This document shows, in pieces, positions 1 through 8,056 of a DNA stretch of 18,731 nt. This DNA is from Thoreauomyces humboldtii. Lineage: Eukaryota > Chytridiomycota > Chytridiomycetes > Spizellomycetales > Powellomycetaceae. The notes beneath the pieces were generated by a model. That model saw only the letters and a program-made list of their open reading frames with translations, ran no database searches and was not told where the DNA came from. The stretch is from contig JADGJA010000437.1 in the NCBI GenBank assembly GCA_027596035.1, positions 1 to 18,731 of the forward strand, read 5' to 3'. Every line of letters begins with the position of its first letter. Position 1 is the stretch's first letter. Made by a program: the position numbers and the translations under genes.

Positions 1-68
1 GTATGGAAGCCCATAGCGGACCTCCCCTCACGCACATCGGGGAACGTGTTGAGAGCTGTCTGGGTGAC

Positions 69-2277
69 TCACAGCTCGAGCTCGAGCTCCTGAACTCCAT
101 CTTCGGGAGCGAGATGGGCGAGCGAAGCAGCATTCTTTGAGGACGAGGGTGCGTCGATGCTAGCCGATACGGTCGTCGGATGGATCAAGGCTTCTTGCGT
201 TTCCGCGGCTGACTGCGCGAAGGCTGCCAAAGCCGCACTACTCTGGTGATGGAAAGTCATTCTATTTTCTGAGCCACCATCGTACCAGGAGATCAGAAGG
301 AGATGGTCAAACTCTGTATCGGGGTAGGGAAAAAGTGAGTTCCACGTGAGTGCTGCGATCTGACGGTTCCTCAAGTACCATCGCCTTTCCGGCCTGCATA
401 AGAGAATTCAACCCTCGGGAGGTTCAGCCATCTGACGAAGGCAAAGGGTGCGGTCGCGAGCTTGCTAACACGTTTACTGATCATGAGGATGTCGGAACAG
501 AGATGCAAACGGAGAGTCGTCGTCGTATGAGTCCGGGCGGGATCCTTTGGTTTGGACACTTCCAAAAGTTCGGACACTTCCAAAGTACGTATCAGGCGTC
601 GTGCTGATGTTATGAAGCTCGGAGGACACTTTGCGGTGCGCGCAAAGGCCTCGAAAAGCCCTGTAGCTTCCTCTTCCTTGCGCTTTGTCTCGTTGACGCT
701 GGAAGCCAGTCCCTCGGTTGATTTGATGGCGATCCTCAGTTGACCCATGTCTGGGTGTGATGCGGGTGTGCACTTGATGAGATCTACATGCGCAGTCACA
801 TAAGAGAAAGCACCGCAATGTCGACGACCGGGAAGTGCAACATGGAGACCTTTCAGAAGTAAATGATACCGGGCGATCCGCTGAACTGGCAAAATCATGA
901 AGTCCTGGCATGCGAGAGAAGTTTGTATGGACTAAAACTTGATGACTCTCGGAACTTCCGCACCTTGAGATTTTGCCTGTTCGTCAACCGGGACTCACAT
1001 ATGCGCTAGGAGTCACTACGACTTTAGCCTTCTCAAAATCAAACGAAGGGTCAGGACGTAATATACCTCCATAAAAGCTCGGTACTTGTCGTTTTCGCCT
1101 TCCTCTCGCTTCAGCATCATTGTCGAGACCGCAAGATGTTCCATGAATTTAGCATAAAGGTGTTCGAACTGGTCGTTCTTCGCAGCAAATCAATCGTGTC
1201 AGCGCCTTCAGTATCTTGAAGCCTAGAAGCGCCGACTGTAAGTCACCCAAGTGATAAAAAGCACTCCGATACAACTTTGGTCCGTATCCCAGGATTGCGA
1301 TCCAACGAGGTTCTCGAGCTTAGCGAGAAATTTCCCATGGAAGTGCAGTAGTTCAGCTAGCAGCAAGGTGATGGGAGATCTGCCATTAATCAAGATGAAC
1401 TCGGTGTCGTACGCGGCAGGACGCGAGTTTGCAAACTACGCTCGTGAAGTGTGCAAGACGCGCTTTCCAGCAAGCAAGATCGTGCCTCGCTTTGCTCCTG
1501 GATCAGCTATACACATACCGGTCCCGGCGAATATCAGTTTTGCCGCAATCTCTGTGATGACGTTCTGCTCCAGCAAGCCTCTCCTGAAGACTACTTGTAG
1601 TAGCTGAAGTTGAGCGACATAGTTCCGCTCGGTCTCAAGTAGATTCCACACGACTCTTCCTCGGGTATCTCTCTGTAATATGTTGACTGTATCTCCGCGC
1701 CGCCGAGGGGCGTCCTCGTCTCGTTTTAAACCTGACCCACTCTTCGTCACTGCTCGAACCTCGGCCAGCGAGGCTGAGAAAGCGCTCTCGAGTGAATGAA
1801 TCTCCGCGGAAATCTCCTCAAAAGAAGCAGAGAGCTGATTCTAAAATACAGTGCCAGAGATAGAATCATCACTACTAGGGCGCGCGCATAGAGGCCTTCT
1901 GCACGGCCACCTTCACATCTTCTCGGAGCACTCACAGCTTCCGAGAGCTTAGCATTGGCGAGTGCCAGGAGGTCCTGAGGGCTGGGCATTGCGACCTTTG
2001 CAGTTTGCCGTCGGACTACGGTAAGCTCCGTTTCTAGATTCCGACTTATGGACGTGACTTGCGATATGACGTTTTCAAGACCAGTGAATCCTTCGTGTAG
2101 ACGTTGACGGCTCCGCTCAAGAAGTGAAGAGGTGCGATCTTTCAACGTAGACGGTGAAAGCGAAGCACGTTTTTCATCGTCGAGCGCGGTAGCTTCATCG
2201 TTGCTCTGACTTGTATACGAAGGCGGCTCCTCGGGATCGTAAGGGGGAGGGAGGGGGAGGTTGTTCCCGTCATTCAT
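69..2277 (-). CDS. Rho guanine nucleotide exchange factor (DH-PH protein), seven exons
   Basis: Predicted exons on the minus strand: 2277-1936, 1840-1519, 1356-1247, 1177-1067, 904-850, 783-379, 313-69. Junction phases agree throughout, giving 529 residues. A Pro-rich N-terminus carries two PPxY motifs (PPPY 10-13, PPSY 18-21). A helical, probably coiled-coil stretch (about 45-145) follows. The DH domain (about 178-360) shows the CR1-like ETERNYVAQL and the CR3-like ILPVQRIARYHLLLK, then HPDMGQLRIAI. A PH domain (about 367-500) has LRLHLCSDILMISK and a C-terminal helix. DH-PH proteins catalyse GDP release from Rho-family GTPases at membranes. No DEP or CNH domain is visible, unlike fungal Rom2-type GEFs. 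The intron at 905-1066 may hide a small exon, since a few DH residues before DFMILP are missing. An in-frame ATG at 2535 would add 86 residues of unconvincing composition. Near the stop, GTGAGT (72-67) is a possible donor, so the gene could continue outside the window. Confidence 0.85.
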
Positions 2278-2780
2278 CTTCGGCCAACAGCCAACGAGCG
2301 ACGTTAAAGTCGAGCCGTGTGCTGGAGATGGGCAGTAGCGGAAAGGTTCAACGATCGAAATGGGCCGCTGGCGTCGCGCGTTGGATATCAGATGTTCTGC
2401 GTGCGTCAAGGGGTTGGAGGAGGAGGCCCAAGGGGAAGGTGAAATCCACGCGCAATCGCCATTCGCCGCAGGCGCACAAGTGATGGAGTGCGCAGCCACC
2501 TCCCGCACTATGTCAGGAGTTTTGCCACGTCGCATCCCATCTTCCCCCTCGTCAAGTCCTTGCCACTCCTTGTCAGAAACCAGCGGGAAATTCCTTAGCT
2601 AGAAGCACTCTACATCTTTTTTCTTGCCTGGCAGGACATTCCTTAGACCACGATAGAGACGACGTTAGAGATTCTCGTGCCCTTGCATCCCCGTTGGTTG
2701 TTCGGTCTTCGCTTTCCCACGGTCCTCGTTCCGCCTGTCCAACATTCCGTGAACCCGCAATACTCCCGCTGAGAGTCCCC
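2278..2780. other. Spacer upstream of the RhoGEF gene
   Basis: This stretch holds the presumed promoter and 5' leader of the minus-strand RhoGEF gene and the left flank of the DIRS-like element. An open frame continuous with the RhoGEF start runs back to 2535, but its composition is not convincingly coding. I see no clear TATA box or RNA gene. The left end of the retroelement could not be fixed. Confidence 0.4.
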
Positions 2781-2863
2781 TTCGCCCCGGCTACGTTACT
2801 CCTCCTCGCAAGACACGGCGTCCGCCTCGCTCATCCAGTCCTTCCACTCATTCTCAGTCTTCA

Positions 2864-3310
2864 ATGTCCGGCGGTGATGATGTCCGCCCTACGATCGTTA
2901 CTGAGTCGACTCCGCAAGATGCCGCTGACGATTCTCCCGAAAACACTCAGATTCCCACTTCTGAGAAGCTCGCTCAACAGGCTGCCCAGTGAACTTGCTG
3001 AACAAGAAGCCCGTCTCTCCGCCCTCCGCGCTCGTGTTGCCGCTTTTCCCACGGTCACGGTGCCTCCCGTCACGGTGCCCCCAACCACGATGCCTCCCGG
3101 CCCCGCCAATTCTGACGCCCTCGCCGCGAGCCTCGCTGCTTTGCTCAAGCGCTGCCCCGACGCTTCGTGCCCTTCCAGCCCGCAGAGCCCGCTCCTCCCG
3201 GTCGCGACGCTCCCGCTCCGCGTGTTGAGACGTCTGCATTGCATGAGTCACTATACGACCCGAGCTCGGCATGACTCCTCATCCCGACGACGAGACCCTT
3301 TTCCTCTCGT
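2864..3310 (+). pseudogene. Gag-like ORF1 of a DIRS-like retroelement, frameshifted
   Basis: An ATG at 2864 opens 42 codons rich in Asp, Glu, Gln and Thr, ending at TGA 2990. The frame 2694-3320 carries on with a heptad-like helix (LAEQEARLSALRARVA), a Pro/Thr/Val repeat (TVPPVTVPPTTMPP) and an Ala/Leu helix. A third frame then continues with a Pro/Glu-rich stretch up to about 3288. At least two frame changes are therefore needed to read it through. There are no recognisable Gag zinc knuckles. The assignment rests on its place directly upstream of, and on the same strand as, a DIRS-type reverse transcriptase, and on the coiled-coil plus Pro-rich composition common in such ORF1 proteins. It could be an unrelated low-complexity ORF. 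Confidence 0.45.
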
Positions 3311-3523
3311 CGTCCTATAAGCAACAATATCAAGTCGTTAACTAGAAACGAAAAGCCAGCGTCCACCGTTCAGCCACTGTAGAAATCTAGATTGGGAATC
3401 ATCTCTCAATACCGCGGTACTGATTTCTCCGAAAACATGCCTTCTTCTTACTGATACTCGTCTGCCGTTTCTCAATCTTCCAAAGCAAATCTCATCCTCG
3501 CGCCCAAAGAATCCCGATATTTC

Positions 3524-4876
3524 GTGCCTCCTTCTCTCATTGTTCCGACTCGCGTTTGTGTTCTCTCCGCCAGACCTTGGCCCAAGCCACCATGGTCTCC
3601 CTCCAACAAGCAAGCGGCGATTGTCTTTCTTTGCTACAATCTATATTCGCTGCCTTCTCCTGTCGACACCGGCGCTCTCCAGTGGCTCGCGCATGACTTT
3701 CAAAACAAATCGATCCTTCTCCAGCTTCTTCGCGGTTTCGAATCCAGCTTTCCTCTTCAGTTCGAAGGCCCTCAATCTCACCGCCTTTCTGGTAACCATG
3801 CTTCCGCGTATTTGAACTCAGCCTTCGCTGAAAAAATCCTCTCTGAGTCTGCCGCTGGCCCGCGGTCTCTGCTCCCACGCTCCGCGCATTGCGAGCTTCC
3901 GTATGCTCAGTGCATCCCGGTCCGCATCGTTCCCAAGGCGGGGAACCAATGGCGCATTGTGAACGACGCCTCTTGGCCGCGTCACCCGCCCTCTTCCGTC
4001 AACGCCGGCGTCCCGATGCCTTTGACGGCTGTCATGTCGACAAGCTTGATCTCTTTGTGCAGGATCTACTGGCGGCGCGTGCCTCGACGTCCGAGCCGAT
4101 CATTGTCTGGAAGGTTGATATGTCGGCAGCATATCGCAGCAACCCCGTCCGCGCGCCCGGTCAGCTTCTCCAGCTGCTGGAACACGACGCACAACTCTTC
4201 CTTGACCACTGTTGTCAGTTCGATCACACTGCTTCCAGCTACTATTGTTGCACCACCGGCGACCTGCTGTGCTGGCGCCTCAAGAAGTACCACGTCGCCG
4301 GCCTCAGGCATTTCATCGATGATTTTTTCGGTGCGGCACCAGCTTCTACGGCGCCCCAGTCACTCCGGGTGGTCGAGGCGGTCTTTCGGGCACTCTCCAT
4401 TCCTTTCAACCACGAGAAAACGGTGTTGTCCAGCACTACAACAATCCTCGGTTTCCAGTTCGATTGTGTCGCGTGGACGGCCAGCCTCCCGCCGCCCAAG
4501 CGCCTCGAGCTGATCATGGTCGTCGATCACGCCCTGTCGCCGCAAGATTGCGCTTTCCCACGTCGTGACCTCGAACGCGTCACGGGCCTTCTCTCGTGGG
4601 CCGGACAGATCATGCTTATGTCCCGATGTTACCTCAAGCACCTCTGGGCAGTGCTGGCGCTGTCTCTTCCCCGGGTCCTTCCACCCTCGGCGCTTGGCGC
4701 CCTTCGCTGGTTCCGCTCTACCCTTCTGCAAGGGGCGGGCACTTCACTCCTCTCCGAGGTACAGTGGTCAACGTCCAGCACTATCGGCGCTGCCAGCGAT
4801 TCCGGCGCCGGCGGTTTCGGCATCTGCTCGGACGCCGACTACGTGTTGAGCAGGGCCAACTTTACCCCTGTTATTA
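3524..4876 (+). pseudogene. DIRS-like reverse transcriptase/RNase H, frameshifted and 3'-truncated
   Basis: Two overlapping frames (3524-4513 and 3889-5061) together encode one reverse transcriptase. The first supplies the fingers region (IPVRIVPKAGNQWRIVNDAS, then SVNAGVPMP). After a single-base frame change near 4020 the second supplies VWKVDMSAAYR with the first catalytic Asp, then HFIDDFFG with the paired Asp. Next come the connection region (RRDLERVTGLLSWAGQI) and the RNase H start (ASDSGAGGFGI). This layout, with FIDDFF and an adjoining RNase H, is typical of DIRS/Ngaro-type elements rather than LINEs. The usual LPFG block is altered to CQFDHTASS. RNase H stops a few codons later at the inverted-repeat element inserted at 4875. 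No tyrosine recombinase was found. The enzyme would copy element RNA into DNA; this copy is dead. Confidence 0.75.
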
Positions 4877-5149
4877 GAGAGGTTCCATGGACCGTTTTCT
4901 GCATAAAACGGAAACGATTTCGTGCCGACAGAATGGTACTAAAGTCTGGTAAAGTGTCACGAGTCAGTCAAAACGGTTTCGTGCTCTCGTTGCGACGGTT
5001 TGGCCACCTCGAATCGGTTGCAAAAATCCGTTGTGAAATGCATGGGCATAGAAGCACATGACTCCCATAAAACGGTTTCGCCCGGGCCATCTACCCAAGC
5101 CCTCGGTCAAATCGTTTCCATTGTGAAAGTCGCACATAGAACCTCTCTA
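4875..5149. mobile_element. MITE-like element with TA target duplication (Tc1/mariner type)
   Basis: The outermost 10 bp, TAGAGAGGTT (4875-4884) and AACCTCTCTA (5140-5149), are perfect inverted repeats. Without the TA at each end, the element is 4877-5147 (271 bp) with imperfect 14-bp termini, GAGAGGTTCCATGG against GAGAGGTTCTATGT read inward (12 of 14 match). TA on both sides fits the target duplication of Tc1/mariner-type transposases. No ORF of transposase size fits inside, so it is non-autonomous. It lies in the RNase H end of the retroelement reading frame. Inside are several copies of AAACGGTTTCG or close variants and a hairpin at 4892-4911. The family was not identified. Confidence 0.65.
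4892..4911. repeat. Short inverted repeat (hairpin) inside the MITE
   Basis: CCGTTTT (4892-4898) and AAAACGG (4905-4911) are perfect complements separated by CTGCAT. The right arm runs into one of the AAACG-type repeats, so it may be a subterminal transposase-recognition motif in inverted orientation. Confidence 0.5.
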
Positions 5150-5428
5150 TTGTCCAGGTGCGAGTGGCGAAAACAGCCGGTACCGAGTTTGAAGCCGACG
5201 CAAGCTAAAGTCTTCGTACAGGTGGGGAGGAATATCAGCGAGACGGGCGAAGCCGAGGGCTTCGCGACGGATCGTCTCGGGTGCACGTACGCAAAGAGTT
5301 CGAGGCCAAATGAATATTATAAGTCCTCATGAGAACCTGGATCGCAGCAGAAAAAGGGTAGAAGAAGACCGGAAAGGTAGGAAATTGATATTCGACCGGT
5401 TCGGCTCGGGTGAGGTGGGAACGGTGTG
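5150..5428. other. Spacer between the MITE and the U-box/RING-like gene
   Basis: There is no credible gene here. If one TA and the MITE are removed, the retroelement frame runs on for about 16 codons, to a TAA near 5206, without any recognisable RNase H motif. The remainder probably contains the 3' untranslated region of the minus-strand gene that ends at 5429. It holds a strong hairpin at 5239-5279. Confidence 0.4.
5239..5279. repeat. Two-part hairpin
   Basis: The inner stem is GCGAAGCC (5247-5254) with GGCTTCGC (5258-5265), 8 bp perfect around a GAG loop. The outer stem is CGAGACG (5239-5245) with CGTCTCG (5273-5279), 7 bp perfect. The two are joined by an asymmetric internal loop (1 nt against 7 nt). 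It lies 150 bp downstream of the stop of the minus-strand U-box/RING-like gene, so it could be part of its 3' untranslated region or a relic of an element end. Confidence 0.55.
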
Positions 5429-6106
5429 CTACGCGGGTCGAGCGTCGCGCAAAGCGGCAACCTCGAACTGGAGGGTCATCAACGTTTCTGACATGGCTAG
5501 CATACGATGAGACAGGTCTCGCGAAACGCCTCTCAGTCCTTCACAGAGCACATCCGCTTTCTGGAGGACGACAAGGACCTCGGCTTCAAGAACGTCGTTC
5601 TCTTCCCGAAGCGTGTTGTTCAATTCTAGAAGCTGACGGCTCTGGTCAGAGACAGAGTCAACTTCCGCGAGAGCCCCTGTGGCTTGTGTGGTCAACTCCC
5701 GCAGCTTTTGGTCCGTAGTAACGGAGTGCTCCTCCAACTTGACGACCTGCGCCGATAGGGAGCACTCCGCGAGATGGGCTACGAGGGATGTGCGGGGACC
5801 GGTCCAGTCGCAGGGATCAACCTGAGCCGAACAACGGACTTGAAGTCGGTCTAGGCGTCTGAGAAACCAGAGCATCTTGACGGGGGTGATATTTGATCTT
5901 GCTTCCTTAGCCGCGCAGTGCGGGCAGGCATCCCCGTTGATGTCCAGCCTCGTCACCAGCGCAGCCTTGGAATAGGTCGCGCCGCACGGCAGCGTGACGG
6001 GGTCGACGAAGGGATTGCGCGACAATGGGCAAACGAGGTCCTCGTCTGGAGTTTCGGTATACCAGAACCGCGTTGTCGCGTGATCGAGGGAAGGCATACC
6101 GACCAT
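5429..6106 (-). CDS. U-box/RING-like, TRAF-type zinc-finger-like, coiled-coil protein
   Basis: A single open frame of 225 residues. Residues 23-64 read like a U-box or degenerate RING: DLVCPLSRNPFVDPVTLPCG, then DACPHC. C26, C41, C61 and C64 are present, but the usual second Cys is S29 and the usual CGH is CGA, so full zinc binding is doubtful. Residues 90-115 fit a TRAF-type finger (C92, C99, H111, C115; CDWTG). From about 121 to the end is a long helical, probably coiled-coil, region. Proteins of this kind usually act as E3 ubiquitin ligases or adaptors that oligomerise through the coiled coil. Met1 (6106) is the first Met after an in-frame upstream stop; Met4 is the alternative. No intron is required. 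Its 5' end abuts an unidentified gene remnant on the plus strand. Confidence 0.72.
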   Translation of the reverse strand: MVGMPSLDHATTRFWYTETPDEDLVCPLSRNPFVDPVTLPCGATYSKAALVTRLDINGDACPHCAAKEARSNITPVKMLWFLRRLDRLQVRCSAQVDPCDWTGPRTSLVAHLAECSLSAQVVKLEEHSVTTDQKLRELTTQATGALAEVDSVSDQSRQLLELNNTLREENDVLEAEVLVVLQKADVLCEGLRGVSRDLSHRMLAMSETLMTLQFEVAALRDARPA

Positions 6107-6108
6107 GA

Positions 6109-6848
6109 CAGAAGACGTGGAGTGGCGAGCTCAGCGAAGAACTCCTGCTGAGACCAGGCGAGGGCCTGTTTGGGAGTGTTCGGCGTGTTATAGGGCGTCG
6201 TGAAGCCGCTCATCAGCCCGTAACGAGTTGCCCAGCCACCCAGTGGCACCTCCGTGAGTCATATAGACGCCCCGTCACTTTGAATCATCCCCTGCCCCGA
6301 TTCACACTGACATTATCCTAGGAATGCCAACCTGCGGCAAACGCAAATGGTCGTTCAACATCTACACCGACCGACCGTTCCTGATCGACGGCGAGCACAC
6401 GATCCACGCGAGGAGGACATCGCGGTCATCCGATGCCGGCTCCAGCTGCGCTACCGCTCATCTCCGAGGCATCAAGTTCAACATGGCCGAGGCCCGCCTC
6501 GCGGACCAGCGCCTCGCCTGAGCAAATGTCGATGCCGATGATCAACAACGTGCTTTGGATATGGAGTTCAACCTGCACCTGCTCACCACTCGTTGGTTCC
6601 TGAAGCAGCTTGAACGCAAAGAACTCACCGAAGCCTTTGTCCTTACAGTGTTTCCGACTGACGCCGAGGGACGCGACATCTCCACAACGGACATCGCAAA
6701 GCTGCGGGTGTGCTTCGCTGAGGTAGGCGCCGCGGCACCTCCTCCTCAGCCGGGCGACGCTGCCTCGAAACCCGGCGCGGAATCGGGGGAGCCATGGGAC
6801 GACCCCGCCCTGGACCCACGCATGTGGAACATGTTACGGAGGTTTTGA
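6109..6848 (+). pseudogene. Unidentified broken gene with one canonical intron
   Basis: The sequence 6254-6321 is a textbook intron: GTGAGT donor, CACTGACAT branch region, TATCCTAG acceptor, 68 nt. The exon before it is open from 6109 to 6253 after a stop at 6106 (includes SEELLLRPGEGLFGSVRRVI). The splice enters the frame at 6324 (KRKWSFNIYTDRPFLIDGEH). Reading then appears to jump to a second frame (EEDIAVIRCRLQLRYR) and back near 6465 (GIKFNMAEARLADQ). It meets an in-frame TGA at 6519-6521 and resumes without a shift through MEFNLHLLTTRWFLKQLERK to the stop before 6849. I do not recognise the family. Clean intron signals plus frameshifts and a nonsense codon suggest a formerly spliced host or element gene, truncated at its 5' end. 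Confidence 0.45.
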
Positions 6849-6928
6849 GACACCCTGTTCAAGGAGCAGCAGGGTCTGCCTTCTGATCGGGGGAAGACAA
6901 CTTCCGCGTTGAGCTGCTGGACGAAAAT

Positions 6929-7381
6929 TCAAAGCCCGGCAACGTAGGCGTAAGAGTTGGTGACTTGGTCGTAGACGGAAACACCTTGGCGGGACACCTT
7001 GTCGATGACCATGGCGGCGTTCTCGGCAGCTGTCTCGATGGTGTAGAGCTTGGCCAAGTCGTGTAGAGGGAGTTTGATTCGGTGGGCAAGTCGGGATTGG
7101 ATGACCATGGTGTTGCATCCAGTGTCGAGTAAAGCGGGAACCTGTTGGTTGTTAATGAGGACGGAGAAATACCAGGACGGAGCAGATGAAGCTTTTGTAG
7201 GAGTATGAGACGCAAGTGGGATTGCAGGTTCGGTAGAATCTGCGGGAGGTGGGACGGAAGAAGTGGCGACGGACGTCGGGTGTTTAGTGACAGAGACATC
7301 GTCAACAAACACAGGTACCTCAGGTTCGGCGTCGACGACGATGCGGAGACCGGGTTGCACGAGTTCGTCGCTCACGCGCAA
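6929..7381 (-). pseudogene. Retropepsin-like aspartic protease fragment of a Ty3/gypsy-type element
   Basis: A 150-codon minus-strand frame contains the retropepsin active-site motif ALLDTGCNTMVI; the DTG is at 7126-7118. It is preceded by WYFSVLINNQQVPALL and followed by helices typical of Ty3-like proteases (RLAHRIKLPL). No reverse transcriptase follows: the sequence ends at a stop at 6929 and the adjoining region belongs to another gene remnant. It is out of frame with the upstream piece (7815-7372), so the polyprotein is broken. Intact, this protease would cleave the Gag-Pol polyprotein in the particle. Confidence 0.7.
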
Positions 7382-8056
7382 CCGTCGTGAAAATCCGCGA
7401 AAACGGGTCCGTCGTCGTGCGTAGGTCCTCCTTCTTTGTCCTCGCCCGTGTTTTCCTCCTCGGCGCCTTGGTACGTATTAATCGATCTGTCGGAAATGTC
7501 GTAAGTCGAATCCTCTTCGTGGAACTCTACATTTTCAAAGGGGTCTGTAGGAGCATTGTAATAAAACAAAGAGGTTGAGTACATCACGTTCCCCTCAACC
7601 AGTCTTAGCGTTGCAATTTCGAGCATAGTGTCCCTGACGGCTGGAGCGGTACCAGATGGCGGCGGCGGCGGCGGGAGTTCGGGACGGAGTCGGATAGTTG
7701 GCGGGTGTGAATGTGGAACGGCGAGTAGGTGTCTGCGGCGTGAAAGGGTTGCCGCGTCGAGAGGGCGTACCGGGTTGCTGGAGAGAACCTCGAGTCGATG
7801 GAGTCCTTGGTGCACGTGGGGCCATGGGGGTCCTTGGTACGACCGGAGTCTGGGCTACGGCAGGAGGCATCAGTTGAGGAAAAGGAGTGGGAACAATACC
7901 TTGGGGCAGCTGGTAGCGGCCACGGGGGGCAACTGGAACGGAAGGGTGCAAACTGTATGGAGCGCCATAGCTGCCGGAACCGCGACCACGGCCTCCTCGG
8001 CCTCCTTGTCCTCCACGTCGGCCGCTGTAGGCTTGAAAGCTCCTCGTCGCAGCCAT
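7372..8056 (-). pseudogene. Gag C-terminal region with a degenerate zinc knuckle, Ty3/gypsy type
   Basis: The frame 8056-7595 is Gly/Arg-rich (GGQGGRGGRGRGSGS), then Pro/Thr/Arg-rich, with a poly-Ala run from a GGC microsatellite. It ends in WYRSSRQGHYARNC. This matches a CCHC nucleocapsid knuckle (C-x2-C-x4-H-x4-C) with the first two Cys changed to Trp and Ser, so it cannot bind zinc normally. A second frame (to 7372) carries the acidic linker towards the protease (NAPTDPFENVEFHEED). A further frame change near 7375 leads into the protease piece. The capsid half of Gag is missing upstream of 8056, where an unrelated plus-strand ORF begins. Confidence 0.65.

Noticed and set aside
4000..4030. 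Frame change in the reverse transcriptase as a programmed frameshift
   Set aside because: It falls inside the conserved RT core rather than at a Gag/Pol boundary, and other frameshifts are present, so decay or a sequencing error is likelier.
6107..6249. Minus-strand frame (MPLGGWATRYGLMSG...) as a 5' exon of the U-box/RING-like gene
   Set aside because: Out of frame with it, with an in-frame stop upstream of Met1 and no convincing donor/acceptor pair; the opposite strand carries the better intron signal.
7660..7675. GGC trinucleotide run
   Set aside because: Explained as the poly-Ala codon run in the Gag remnant; an ordinary microsatellite.
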